Shown: positions 8,623 through 17,355, counted from the first letter of the stretch. The stretch: DNA of 37,699 nt from Chthoniobacteraceae bacterium (GCA_947476255.1 CANJPY010000049.1:1-37699), one strand, 5' to 3'. Numbers and translations: made by a program. Notes: generated by a model from the letters alone, not told the origin.

Positions 8623-11600
8623 ATGACTGCGTTCCGTACGCTCCTCTTTTCCGCTTTCCTCTTTGCCTTCGCCTGCCCGCTGAACGCCCAGAACATCGAC
8701 CCGTCTGTCGCTGATTTCGTCAAACAATTCAAAGGCAGAGGTGCCATCGGCGAAGCCAACGTTCAGCCGCTTTCTCCCCAGAAATCTCTCGAATCCTTCA
8801 CCGTCTCCCAAGGCTTGGAGATGCACCTCGTCGCAAGTGAACCCGCTATCGCCCAGCCGCTCGCGATGCATTTCGATGCGCGCGGCCGGCTCTGGGTGGT
8901 TCAATACATCCAATATCCCTTCCCCGCAGGTCTCAAAATCCTGAAATACGACCAGTACCTGCGTGCTGTTTTTGACAAAGTGCCCGAACCACCGCCCCTC
9001 GGCGTCAAAGGCGTCGACAAGATCACGATCCTCGAACCCGACGCCCAGGGAAACTATTCCAAACCCAAGGACTTTCTCTCCGACCTCAACATCGCCACAA
9101 GCGTTTTGACCTCCAAAAACGGTGTTTGGGTCATGAACCCGCCCTACCTTCTTTTTTACAAAACAGACGGCGACACGATCCTTGGAACCCCGGAGGTGCA
9201 CCTCAGCGGATTCGGACTCGAGGACACGCACGCTGTCGCTAACGGTCTGCGCTGGGGCCCTGATGGCTGGATCTACGGCGCCACGGGCAGCACCTCTACG
9301 GCCACTGTCAACGGCCTTCATTTCTTTGGCCAGTCCATCTGGCGTTATCATCCCACGACGCGCGAATTCGAGATTTTTGCCGAAGGCGGCGGAAACACAT
9401 GGGGAGTGGAGTTTGACGACCAAGGCCGCCTTTTTTCGGGCACGAACGACAACGATGTTCGGGGACTGCATTTCGTGCAGGGCGGCTACTACGTGAAAAA
9501 CTTTGGCAAACACGGCCCCCTCACAAACCCTTATGCGTTCGGTTACTTCCACCACATGACGCATCGCGGCCCCGAAAAGCTCACGCACGTCGTGCAGCCG
9601 TTTCTTGTGTATGGAGGAGGCACTCTGCCACAACGCTTCAACGGCCAGGCCATCAACGGAATCTCCCTCAGCAACCGAATACAGGCGAGCAAACTACAAA
9701 TCAACGGCTCGACCTTCGACACGGACGACACAGAACCCATCGCCACCACTCCAGACCGGTGGTTCCGCCCCGTGGCCTTTACCGCAGCACCAGACGGAGG
9801 CATTTACATCGCAGACTGGTATGACATCCGCCTCTCGCACGTTGATCCGAGAGACACCTGGGACCGCTCCAATGGACGCATCTTTCGCCTCCAAGGCACT
9901 GGTACGGCACCACTGAAACCGTTTGATCTGGAGAAACTTGAAAGCGAGGCTCTGCTCGCCTCTCTCTCTCATTCCAACCGCTGGTTTCGAGAAACAGCCC
10001 GCAGAGTCATGGCGGACCGTCGCGATGTTTCGGCAGTGCCAAAACTCAAGGGTATCATCGAAACAAACACCGGCCAACTGGCGCTCGAGGCTCTGTGGGC
10101 CTTGCACGTCACCGGCGGCCTAGACGAGGACTTCACGCTCCGCCAATTGGAGCATCCCAATGAATTTGTCCGCACCTGGCTCATCCGTCTCGCCGGCGAC
10201 ACTCGACAGATTTCTCCAAGACTTTGCGAAAGACTTGCAAGCCTCGCACGTACAGAGCCAAGCAGTCAGGTGCGAAGCCAGCTCGCAAGCGCCTGCAAAC
10301 GGTGGCCTGCGAAAGAGGCCCTCACCATCGTACGCGAGCTGCTCGCACGTGATGAAGACGTGAGCGACAAACACATTCCCTTGCTCCTGTGGTGGGCCAT
10401 GGAAAGTAAAAGCACGTCCAGTCGTGAAGTGCTTTTGAGCCTACTCTCTGAAAAAACTCTCTGGCAGAAACCCGTTTTTCAAACAGCCATCGCATCGCGG
10501 CTTGCAAGGCGTTTCACCTCCGAACGCACCGTCGCCAACTTTTCCTCCTTGGTTACGCTTCTCTCTCTCGCGCCGGATCCAGAAAGCACCAGCCAGCTCG
10601 TTCGCGGAATGGATGAAGCCCTGAGCGAAGGTGCGCTGGAGACGATCCCTCCCGACCTGCAGCGCAGCATCGCAACCCTCTGGAGAGACCACTCTCACTC
10701 ACCCGAGTTGATTCGCGTCGCCGCACGCGTGGGCGTCGGAGATGCGCTCAAGGCTGCCCTGGCCATAGTCGCTGACCCGAATGCCAAGGAAACCGAGCGC
10801 AAAAGTCTGATCGGCCTTGTTGGTGAACATCGCGACGCAAACACCGAATCCGTTTTTCTTGAGCTGCTTGGGAACGAAAAATCAGAGGCACTCCAAGTTC
10901 AGCTGCTTAATGTGCTCCAACACTTTGATTCCACGCGGGTCGCGGATGCGACAATCACTCTCCTGCCAAAAATGTCGACCCGCGTCAGAGAGACGGCGAT
11001 CGGGGTTCTTTCAAGCCGCCCGGCTTGGTCGCACGCTCTGCTCCTTGCCGTAGACAAAGGCGGTATCAAGCACGAGCAAGTTCCAGCAACAACTGTCGCC
11101 TTAATGCAGACCCGGGCAAGCGAACTCGACAAGGAGTTGATCAAGAAACATTGGGGCGCAGTCCGTCAAAGTTCGGCCGAGAAAGAAGCCCGGACCGCTG
11201 CCATTGTCGCACTCCTTTCAAAGGGAAAAGGAGACGCAGTCACAGGCCATGAAATCTTCAAAAACCTTTGTGCCACCTGCCACATGCTCAAAGGTGCGGG
11301 TGGAAAAATCGGTCCTGATCTCACGGGCTACGAGAGAGATAACCTTGGTTTTTTACTGCCTTCCATTATCGATCCAAGCCTTGCGATCCGAGACGAGTAC
11401 GTCGCGTTCAGTCTGGAAACTAAAGACGGTCAGTTTCTCACGGGCTTTCTTGTAGCGAACACACCGCAGTCAGTGACAATCAACGACCTCGCCCAAAATA
11501 AAACAACGATTCCACGCGATCGGCTGAAAAAGCTCGAAGCCTCTCCCATCTCCATCATGCCTGAAGGCTTACTGGATGCCCTCACCGAACAACAGGTCCG

Positions 11601-11631
11601 CGATTTGTTGAGCTACGTGATGGCGAAATAG
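8623..11631 (+). CDS. TIGR02604/TIGR02603-type protein: beta-propeller, HEAT-like repeats, CxxCH cytochrome domain
   Basis: About 1002 residues from the ATG at 8623, which starts a signal peptide (MTAFRTLLFSAFLFAFACPLNAQ). The N-terminal half matches the PVC 'putative membrane-bound dehydrogenase' type: LEMHLVASEPAIAQPLAMHFD, then GRLWVVQ, ANGLRWGPDGWIYGATGS, NTWGVEFDDQGRLFSGTND and APDGGIYIADWYD, the blade motifs of a quinoprotein-like beta-propeller (about 55-430). Residues about 440-860 are helical and HEAT-like. The C-terminus has CATCH at 883-887, the GKIGPDLTGYERD motif and DPSLAIRDEYVAF, typical of the TIGR02603 heme domain. It is probably a periplasmic oxidoreductase. The propeller looks like those of PQQ or sugar dehydrogenases, but the substrate and any PQQ binding are unproven. 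It stands alone, with gaps on both sides. Confidence 0.9.
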   Translation: MTAFRTLLFSAFLFAFACPLNAQNIDPSVADFVKQFKGRGAIGEANVQPLSPQKSLESFTVSQGLEMHLVASEPAIAQPLAMHFDARGRLWVVQYIQYPFPAGLKILKYDQYLRAVFDKVPEPPPLGVKGVDKITILEPDAQGNYSKPKDFLSDLNIATSVLTSKNGVWVMNPPYLLFYKTDGDTILGTPEVHLSGFGLEDTHAVANGLRWGPDGWIYGATGSTSTATVNGLHFFGQSIWRYHPTTREFEIFAEGGGNTWGVEFDDQGRLFSGTNDNDVRGLHFVQGGYYVKNFGKHGPLTNPYAFGYFHHMTHRGPEKLTHVVQPFLVYGGGTLPQRFNGQAINGISLSNRIQASKLQINGSTFDTDDTEPIATTPDRWFRPVAFTAAPDGGIYIADWYDIRLSHVDPRDTWDRSNGRIFRLQGTGTAPLKPFDLEKLESEALLASLSHSNRWFRETARRVMADRRDVSAVPKLKGIIETNTGQLALEALWALHVTGGLDEDFTLRQLEHPNEFVRTWLIRLAGDTRQISPRLCERLASLARTEPSSQVRSQLASACKRWPAKEALTIVRELLARDEDVSDKHIPLLLWWAMESKSTSSREVLLSLLSEKTLWQKPVFQTAIASRLARRFTSERTVANFSSLVTLLSLAPDPESTSQLVRGMDEALSEGALETIPPDLQRSIATLWRDHSHSPELIRVAARVGVGDALKAALAIVADPNAKETERKSLIGLVGEHRDANTESVFLELLGNEKSEALQVQLLNVLQHFDSTRVADATITLLPKMSTRVRETAIGVLSSRPAWSHALLLAVDKGGIKHEQVPATTVALMQTRASELDKELIKKHWGAVRQSSAEKEARTAAIVALLSKGKGDAVTGHEIFKNLCATCHMLKGAGGKIGPDLTGYERDNLGFLLPSIIDPSLAIRDEYVAFSLETKDGQFLTGFLVANTPQSVTINDLAQNKTTIPRDRLKKLEASPISIMPEGLLDALTEQQVRDLLSYVMAK

Positions 11632-11796
11632 ACTAAAAATTTTCCCACCCCGAGGGCCTTTGCGTGCGGACCTGCAGCGATAAGCTCCATCACCGACTGC
11701 CTTGTATTTAAGGCCGCAGACAACATTGCTCATCCTTCGCAGCCTTTTATTGACGAGCGCTCTGTTTCCGAGGGTGCGCTTCCCCTGTCATGCTCC

Positions 11797-13062
11797 ATGA
11801 ACCGTCGCCACTTTCTGCGTTTTGGGCTTCTCACCGCGGGCACTTTGCCCTCCTTAGACTCGCACTTCGCTGCCAAAGCCGAACCCGTTGCGAATCTCAC
11901 AAACCCGAGCCTAACTCCTCCGGCACATCCCACACTCACACCAGCGCTCAAGTTTGTCGATGTTTCCCGGGGCAACCCCAAACCCTATACCCTTGAGGGA
12001 GCGGCGCTGGAACAAGCGCGCCTCACTCCCGAAACCTGGCGCTGTGAAATCACAGCGGACCCCTTTACGGAGGAACCACACACCAAGTACGCCGCGTCTA
12101 TTGCGCAGCCGTTGACCCTCAAAAACGGCAAGGCTCTGGACCTGCCTGCATTAATGGACCTTGGCAAACAACACGAACTCCACTTCCTTAAAGCGATGCA
12201 GTGCTTGAACATAGACACCCCATTGGGCCAGGGTGTGTGGAGCGGCGTTCCTTTGAGCGAAGTTCTCAAGCTGTGCGGAAAGATGGAGAATGTCAGACGA
12301 ATTTGTTTCTGGGGTTTCCACAACCAAGATCCTAAGCAACTTTTTAAATCGTCAGTCAGCTACACCCAATGCATGGAAACGCCTCCGGGCGAATTGCCGG
12401 TTTTTTTGGCCTATCGCCTCAACACAAACGCCATCCCGCTCCTTCGCGGCGGACCTGTAAGAATGGTTGTGCCTTGGTCGCACGGCTACAAATCCATCAA
12501 GTGGCTACAGCACATTTCCCTAACAAATGACGCCAGAATCAGCGACACCTATGCCACTGGCAACAACGATCCAGACTCCTTCCTAAAAACGGCGGCGTAT
12601 CTCGACAAAACCTCCGAGCCTCTGAAGTTTAAAGAAGGCGCTCCCATCGTCCTCAGAGGACAAGTGATTAGCGGCCTCTCCGGCCTCAAACGCGTAGAAT
12701 TCTGGGTGCGTCGGGTGGACGAACACACACACACCTTGGCCGATGATGCGCCGGAACTGCTCGCCGCGCCTTGGGCCCCCTGCACGCTCGAACCAGAACC
12801 TGATTGGTCACGCACACTGCCTCAGTTCATTCGGCCCGGGGACTTGCGTGGATTCAACCAGACCACCGGCCGAATGACCACATGGCCGCCTCGCTACGCG
12901 ATGTGCTCCTATTTTGCCTCTCTTGAAAATCTCCCCCCCGGACTCTATGAAGTCCGGGCCAGAGCCATCGACGGAAACAACATCGCACAGCCCGAGCCCC
13001 GGCCTTCGCAAAAAAGCGGTAAAAACGCCATACAAGTCCGGAGGATCGAAGTGAAAAGTTAG
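11797..13062 (+). CDS. Molybdopterin-dependent oxidoreductase, sulfite oxidase family, divergent active site
   Basis: This 421-residue protein starts with a twin-arginine signal (RRHFLRFGLLTAG, residues 3-15). The molybdopterin domain is recognisable from MQCLNIDTPLGQGVWSGVPLS (134-154), which aligns with the family pattern QCxGNxR...GNxxWxGVxL. Cys136 is the expected molybdenum ligand. GGPVRMVVPWSHGYKSIKWL near 225 corresponds to the PLRLVVPG.YG...VKW segment, and the C-terminal part resembles the Mo-co dimerisation domain (GLSGLKRVEFWVRR). The GNxR substrate-binding segment after the cysteine is replaced by NIDTP, so the basic residue that helps bind sulfite is missing there, and sulfite may not be the substrate. 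It precedes the moa/moe genes and SorA on the same strand. No cytochrome gene is adjacent. Confidence 0.85.
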   Translation: MNRRHFLRFGLLTAGTLPSLDSHFAAKAEPVANLTNPSLTPPAHPTLTPALKFVDVSRGNPKPYTLEGAALEQARLTPETWRCEITADPFTEEPHTKYAASIAQPLTLKNGKALDLPALMDLGKQHELHFLKAMQCLNIDTPLGQGVWSGVPLSEVLKLCGKMENVRRICFWGFHNQDPKQLFKSSVSYTQCMETPPGELPVFLAYRLNTNAIPLLRGGPVRMVVPWSHGYKSIKWLQHISLTNDARISDTYATGNNDPDSFLKTAAYLDKTSEPLKFKEGAPIVLRGQVISGLSGLKRVEFWVRRVDEHTHTLADDAPELLAAPWAPCTLEPEPDWSRTLPQFIRPGDLRGFNQTTGRMTTWPPRYAMCSYFASLENLPPGLYEVRARAIDGNNIAQPEPRPSQKSGKNAIQVRRIEVKS

Positions 13063-13172
13063 TGCTCTCATCTCCCCCACCCCAGGGGATCAGACCCGAT
13101 GTTCAAGCTCATGCTAACGCGCGCCCTTTGCGGCGTGGCCAACTTTACACAATCACTCCATTACACCACGTT

Positions 13173-13567
13173 CTACGTCGCAGCGGCTTTCTTTGACAAT
13201 TCAGCCGCTTTCTCTGCCTGACCCGTAGCTCTATCAGCCTGAACAGCGCTCCCCTCAGATATCATCTCCTTGTTGTCACCGCTTATCTCGACTTTGTCTT
13301 CCAAGATCTCTGCATTTTTCCACTGCGGTGACGCCACCAAATTTAAGCTCCGCGATTTTTTCCAGCCCGCAACTCCCCCCCCCCGAAAACAAAAGCCCCT
13401 CGCACTGAACTTGCTCCAGTGCCTCGCTGATGGCGAACTACCGCAGCCTTCGAGTCCTCGTTTGAGACAACAACCAGATCGGCGACGCCACCATTGGTAA
13501 AGGCTGCTTGTGGACGGGTTAAACATGGTGTGAGATCTTCGCCAATGGATCCTTTCGGCCGTACCAT
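13173..13567 (-). pseudogene. Possible decayed minus-strand gene in the gap before moaA
   Basis: The gap 13063-13544 holds no intact gene. On the minus strand, protein-like sequence jumps between frames: AAFTNGGVADLVVVSNEDSKA in one frame (from about 13530 down), EALEQVQCEGLLFSGGG and EKIAELKFGG in a second, and AEILEDKVEISGDNKEM through QAEKAAELSKKAAAT, ending at 13173, in a third. Each frame breaks with a stop if read alone. A run of ten C at 13375-13384 lies in the middle and is one possible frameshift site. This looks like a gene broken by at least two frameshifts, either real decay or sequencing error at the homopolymer. I do not recognise the family. Chance open frames remain possible. 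The rest of the gap, 13063-13172, shows nothing I can name. Confidence 0.3.
13375..13384. repeat. Run of ten C (homopolymer)
   Basis: An uninterrupted C10 (G10 on the minus strand) inside the suspected decayed gene. Such tracts slip during replication and are also error-prone in sequencing. Confidence 0.9.
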
Positions 13568-14510
13568 AGATTACCTCCGCATTTCGGTGACCGACCGCTG
13601 CAATGAACGCTGCCTGTATTGCATGCCGGAGGGCTACAAGGGTTGGTCTAAAAAAGCCGATCACTTATCAGCCGCGGAAATCATCAAAGTCGTGGCCGCG
13701 TCCTGCGCACTAGGCTTTCGCAAATTCCGACTCACAGGAGGAGAGCCGCTGCTGCGAAAGGATATCGAAGAAATCGCCGCAGGTATCTGGTCGCTGCCCG
13801 GCGTGCAAACTCTGGGAATCTCCACCAACGGAGTGCTTCTCGCCAGACAGGCACGCGGCCTAAAGCAAGCGGGCGTTCGCTCCGTAAACATCTCCTTGGA
13901 CGCACTCGATGCAGCCATCTACCGCAACGTCACGGGAGGCAATGTGCAGGATGTCCTCGCCGGAATCGACGCTGCCATTGCCGCTGATTTCGAGGTCGTC
14001 AAACTCAACTGTGTCCTGCTCCGTGGAATCAACGAAGACCAAATCTGGCCGCTCGTACAATTTGCGGCAGAGCGAAAAATGCCGCTTCGTTTTATTGAAT
14101 TAATGCCCATGTCGAAGATCGCCGAAACGGACCGTTCCCGTTTTTTTTCCATCGATGAGGCGCTTCAAATTTTGTCCGCGTACGACACTCCGCAACCTCT
14201 GCCAGAATATCGGCCCGGCCACGGTCCGGCTCGCTACTACGAACTAAGTCATACAAAAGCACGGGTCGGCTTCATCGGTGCAGTGACAACCCACGATTTT
14301 TGTGAGAGTTGCAATAAGCTGCGTTTGACGGCGGATGGACGGATCCGCCCGTGCTTGGGGCGGCATGGTGAAATTGACCTCACTCCTACACTGCGTTCGG
14401 GAGGCGATATTGAGGCTATCATCCGCGAGGCCATTTTAAACAAACCCGAAAGTCACGCATTCGCCGAGTGCTACGAACCCGGCAGACCGATGACTGCTAT
14501 CGGCGGCTGA
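13545..14510 (+). CDS. moaA: GTP 3',8-cyclase MoaA
   Basis: A radical-SAM enzyme that, with MoaC, converts GTP to cyclic pyranopterin monophosphate, the first step of molybdenum cofactor synthesis, in the cytoplasm. The ATG at 13545 gives 321 residues beginning MDPFGRTIDYLRISVTDRC, as is usual for MoaA; the open frame extends further upstream but is not needed. The N-terminal cluster motif CxxxCxxC is Cys19-Cys23-Cys26, and the SAM motif GGEPLLR follows near 65. The C-terminal cluster that binds the substrate is Cys253-Cys256-Cys270 in CESCNKLRLTADGRIRPC. The protein ends in Gly-Gly, the conserved tail needed in MoaA. It is the first gene of a compact moaA-moaD-moaE-moeA-moaC-mogA run. Confidence 0.97.
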   Translation: MDPFGRTIDYLRISVTDRCNERCLYCMPEGYKGWSKKADHLSAAEIIKVVAASCALGFRKFRLTGGEPLLRKDIEEIAAGIWSLPGVQTLGISTNGVLLARQARGLKQAGVRSVNISLDALDAAIYRNVTGGNVQDVLAGIDAAIAADFEVVKLNCVLLRGINEDQIWPLVQFAAERKMPLRFIELMPMSKIAETDRSRFFSIDEALQILSAYDTPQPLPEYRPGHGPARYYELSHTKARVGFIGAVTTHDFCESCNKLRLTADGRIRPCLGRHGEIDLTPTLRSGGDIEAIIREAILNKPESHAFAECYEPGRPMTAIGG

Positions 14511-14520
14511 TTCTGAGCAC

Positions 14521-14763
14521 ATGGTGAAGGTTCTTTTTTTCTCTCAAACTGCCCAGTTGGCGGGCACCTCCGCAGCGCAATGGCCTCTGGTTTCTCCTTG
14601 CGATGCCTGCGCCTTTTGGGAGTCGCTCCTCAAGAAATATCCTGCCCTCGCGCACATCCACTCAGCTTGTAGGCTTGCACGCAACGGAGAATACCTGCGC
14701 GAGGGCGAAAAAATTCATCCTGGTGATGAAATCGCGGTCATCCCCCCGGTTTCAGGAGGATAA
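14521..14763 (+). CDS. moaD: Molybdopterin synthase small subunit MoaD
   Basis: An 80-residue ubiquitin-like sulfur carrier ending in the diagnostic VSGG tail, whose terminal glycine carries the thiocarboxylate used by MoaE to make molybdopterin. GDEIAVIPPVSGG at the end is the family signature. It lies 10 bases after moaA and 5 bases before moaE. The adenylyltransferase that charges MoaD (MoeB-like) is not in the window and must be encoded elsewhere. The codons for the last Ser-Gly-Gly also contain the ribosome binding site of moaE. Confidence 0.95.
   Translation: MVKVLFFSQTAQLAGTSAAQWPLVSPCDACAFWESLLKKYPALAHIHSACRLARNGEYLREGEKIHPGDEIAVIPPVSGG
14754..14760 (+). promoter_or_regulatory. Shine-Dalgarno site of moaE inside the moaD tail
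   Basis: AGGAGGA, eight bases before the moaE ATG at 14769, is formed by the codons TCA GGA GGA that encode the last Ser-Gly-Gly of MoaD. It is the strongest ribosome binding site seen in the window. Most other genes here lack a clear one. Confidence 0.7.
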
Positions 14764-14768
14764 AACGC

Positions 14769-15155
14769 ATGGACATTCACATCCAGTTTTGCACGGAACC
14801 CATCAGCCGGCTGCAACCTTATCCACCACAAAAAGAGGAATATGGAGCAAGGGTCGAATTCTACGGAACCGTTCGAGGTTCAGAATTGGGTGAAACAATT
14901 CGAGGCCTGCGCTATGAGATTTACCATTCCATGGCAGAGCTCCAGATCAGGCGCATTATTGAAGAACTCATCGTCCACCACCCTTGCGGGGCCATCTCGG
15001 TTGTCCATAGGCATGGCGACGTATTGGTCGGAGAAAATGCGATCTATGTGGGAATCACCGCTGCCCACCGCAAGGAGGCGTTCGAAATGTTGTCCGCATT
15101 TATGGATCGCTTGAAACAGGATGTCCCTATCTGGAAGGCTGAGGTGTTAAAATGA
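14769..15155 (+). CDS. moaE: Molybdopterin synthase large subunit MoaE
   Basis: A 128-residue catalytic subunit that adds two sulfurs from MoaD thiocarboxylate to cyclic pyranopterin monophosphate. Family motifs are clear: ARVEFYGTVRGSE near 27-39, LRYEIYHSMAE, VVHRHGDVLVGE near 78-89, and DVPIWKAE near the end. Lys116 and Lys123 correspond to the two active-site lysines of the E. coli enzyme. The last four bases overlap the moeA start (ATGA), which indicates translational coupling. Confidence 0.97.
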   Translation: MDIHIQFCTEPISRLQPYPPQKEEYGARVEFYGTVRGSELGETIRGLRYEIYHSMAELQIRRIIEELIVHHPCGAISVVHRHGDVLVGENAIYVGITAAHRKEAFEMLSAFMDRLKQDVPIWKAEVLK

Positions 15156-16324
15156 TCACCGTCGATGCATTGCAAGCTCTCCTGGACTCGCGGATCACCC
15201 CCCTGTCCCCCCGCCGCATGCCCCTCGAGGGTGCTCTTGGACAACGCCTCGCAGAAGACGTGTTTTGCGAATCTGACGAACCCGCGTTTGATCGCTCGGC
15301 GATGGACGGGTTTGCGGTCTCATTCGATGCGACCTGCGGAAAATTTACCATCATCGGGCAAAGCCTTCCCGGCAACCCAATACCTTCGCGCTTGGGAAGG
15401 GATCAAGCACTTCGCGTCTTCACTGGTTCGGCGCTTCCGCCTCATGTCCGCGTCGTCATGCAGGAAAACACCACCTCAAACGCGGGCGTCGTAGACATTC
15501 ACTCCATGAGCGAGGCCACTCATGTCCGTTTGCGAGGGAGTGCCAAGCGCGCGGGAGAACAACTGCTTCCAAAAGAAACACCTCTTACCCCTGCAGCCAT
15601 CGCCATTCTGGCGTCAGCAGGGATCGTCACACCTCTGATCTATCCGCGACCAACCGTGGGACACCTGACGACTGGGAGCGAAATTATTTCCCCATCCCAA
15701 ACACCTGAGGCAGGCCAAATTCGGAATACAAATGCCCCGCTGCTCAGAGCACTTCTTGCAGAATACGGGGCCCCATTGCTTGCTCAAAAACATTCCGGTG
15801 AAGATCCCCACGAATCCCTCGAACAATGCAAGGAACCAGCCATGTCAGGCACCGATTTACTGCTCATCTCTGGGGGAGCAAGCGGCGGCGCTCACGATCA
15901 TACGGCGAATGTGATCAAGGCCCTTGGCTTCGAGTTGGTCTGCAGCAAGGTCAACTGCCGCCCCGGAAAACCCCTCCTCATAGGCATTAAGGAGGACAGG
16001 GTGGCGGTGGGGTTGCCGGGTAATCCACTGTCTCACTTTGTCACCTTTCATATCTTCGTGAGACAAATTCTTGCCCTGCTTGCAGGCGCTCCAGCTCCGA
16101 GTTGGCGCCACGCCATTCTCTCTGGAGCGCCAATTCTCGCCTCAGATCCACGCGAAACATTTTGGCCTGCGCGTACCACAAACGACAGCATCCAACCCAT
16201 GCCTTGGTTGGACTCGGGCCATCTCAGCGCGCTTTTGGGGGTCAACGCGCTCCTGCGTATTGCACCAAATCAAAAACCCGCCAATGGCAAAACCGTAGCC
16301 TATGTTCCCTGCGGTCTTCCCTAA
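15152..16324 (+). CDS. moeA: Molybdopterin molybdenumtransferase MoeA
   Basis: A 390-residue enzyme that inserts molybdate into adenylylated molybdopterin. It shows DEPAFDRSAMDGFAV at residues 42-56 (the SAMDG signature), GHLTTGSEI near 170, a nucleotide-binding-like SGGASGGAHDHT near 239-250, and GLPGNPLSHFVTFH near 287-300. Length and motif order fit full-length MoeA. An in-frame GAGGTG about eight bases before the ATG may serve as a weak ribosome binding site. In E. coli, MoeA works after MogA, whose gene also lies in this operon. Confidence 0.96.
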   Translation: MITVDALQALLDSRITPLSPRRMPLEGALGQRLAEDVFCESDEPAFDRSAMDGFAVSFDATCGKFTIIGQSLPGNPIPSRLGRDQALRVFTGSALPPHVRVVMQENTTSNAGVVDIHSMSEATHVRLRGSAKRAGEQLLPKETPLTPAAIAILASAGIVTPLIYPRPTVGHLTTGSEIISPSQTPEAGQIRNTNAPLLRALLAEYGAPLLAQKHSGEDPHESLEQCKEPAMSGTDLLLISGGASGGAHDHTANVIKALGFELVCSKVNCRPGKPLLIGIKEDRVAVGLPGNPLSHFVTFHIFVRQILALLAGAPAPSWRHAILSGAPILASDPRETFWPARTTNDSIQPMPWLDSGHLSALLGVNALLRIAPNQKPANGKTVAYVPCGLP

Positions 16325-16336
16325 CTCTTCCTTCTG

Positions 16337-16786
16337 ATGTCCTCTCCATTTTCTCATCTCCAAGCCGGTGAAGCTCGCATGGTTTCTGTGAACCATAAAC
16401 CCGTGCAGGAACGAGTCGCCGAAGCAATGTGCGAGTTGAAGTGCGAGCCCCAAACTCTGAATGCACTCAGAGAGCACGCCCTTCCCAAGGGAGATGTGCT
16501 GGCGGTGGCGCGCGTGGCTGGCATTCAGGCCGCCAAGTCCACTGCTGCGCTCATTCCGCTTTGCCATCCCTTGCCGTTGGATCAGGTCTGCGTTGACTTT
16601 ACACTGACCGAGTCCTCCATCGTCGTAAAATGCACTGTCAAAACCGGAGCTAAAACAGGAGTTGAAATGGAAGCGCTCACGGGTGCGAGCATCGCAGCCC
16701 TCACACTTTACGACATGATGAAATCTGCAGATAAAACCATGCGAGTGAATGATTTAAGAGTCACAAAAAAGGAGAAAATCAACTGA
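16337..16786 (+). CDS. moaC: Cyclic pyranopterin monophosphate synthase MoaC
   Basis: A 149-residue partner of MoaA that completes formation of cyclic pyranopterin monophosphate. Diagnostic motifs are IPLCHPLPL at 73-81 (His77), KTGVEMEALTG at 106-116 and YDMMK at 125-129. Catalytic residues expected from E. coli MoaC are present: Lys51, His77, Asp126 and Lys129. The usual cysteine in the YDMCK motif is a methionine here, a harmless-looking change. The stop overlaps the mogA start by one base (TGATG). Confidence 0.97.
   Translation: MSSPFSHLQAGEARMVSVNHKPVQERVAEAMCELKCEPQTLNALREHALPKGDVLAVARVAGIQAAKSTAALIPLCHPLPLDQVCVDFTLTESSIVVKCTVKTGAKTGVEMEALTGASIAALTLYDMMKSADKTMRVNDLRVTKKEKIN
16769..16774 (+). 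promoter_or_regulatory. Shine-Dalgarno site of mogA inside the moaC tail
   Basis: AAGGAG lies 11 bases before the mogA ATG at 16786, within the last codons of moaC. It supports this start and the coupling of the two genes. Confidence 0.55.
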
Positions 16787-17259
16787 TGAAGGTTTCCAGA
16801 ATCACCCTCAGCGATCGCGCCAGCACGGGCATCTATGCAGATTTAAGCGGCCCTGAAATTGAACGCGTCTTCAGCGAAGCGTGGGGCAGTCCTCTCGAAT
16901 TCGAGGCTCATCTGTTGCCAGATGACCGCCACACTATTGCAGCCACAATGATTGCCGTCTGTGAGAAAGGAGAATGCCCCCTCATTATCACCACCGGGGG
17001 AACTGGCCCCTCGGCCCGCGATGTAACGCCAGAGGCTACACTCGATGTTCTTCAAAAAGAACTTCCCGGCTTCGGGGAGGCGATGCGCATGATCTCTTTC
17101 CCAAAAGTTCCCACCGCAATCTTATCACGAGCAACAGCAGGCGTCCGCGGCCAAACCCTGATTGTGAACTTGCCTGGTAACCCAAAAGCCATCGGCGAAT
17201 GCCTTCCTCCCTTGATTCCTGCTATTAGGGAGGCACTCAAACATCTGGCCGGAGGTTAG
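16786..17259 (+). CDS. mogA: Molybdopterin adenylyltransferase MogA/MoaB family
   Basis: A 157-residue enzyme that adenylylates molybdopterin before metal insertion by MoeA. The signature TTGGTGPSARDVTPEAT spans 69-85, with Asp79 matching the essential aspartate of MogA. PGFGEAMR near 94-101, AILSRATAG and LIVNLPGNP complete the family pattern. The PGFGE and RAGVRG-like spacing fits MogA somewhat better than E. coli MoaB, but the two are close paralogues. It is the last cofactor gene; SorA follows about 96 bases later. No mobA/mobB is present, which fits the sulfite oxidase family because these enzymes use the cofactor without an added nucleotide. Confidence 0.93.
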   Translation: MKVSRITLSDRASTGIYADLSGPEIERVFSEAWGSPLEFEAHLLPDDRHTIAATMIAVCEKGECPLIITTGGTGPSARDVTPEATLDVLQKELPGFGEAMRMISFPKVPTAILSRATAGVRGQTLIVNLPGNPKAIGECLPPLIPAIREALKHLAGG

Positions 17260-17355
17260 TAACACAACCAGAGGACCCCGGTGCAATCCACTGCATTCCT
17301 GCTCGGCAGTTCCGCCAGTTTCCCTGAAGTTTCCATTTTTCAAGCTCACTCCCTT

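Noticed and set aside
13063..13544. Molybdenum cofactor riboswitch upstream of moaA
   Set aside because: I could not find the conserved helices of that riboswitch, and the stretch looks instead like decayed coding sequence on the other strand.
13494..13544. N-terminal extension of MoaA to the start at 13494
   Set aside because: MoaA proteins normally begin shortly before the DPFGR motif, and the ATG at 13545 fits this exactly.
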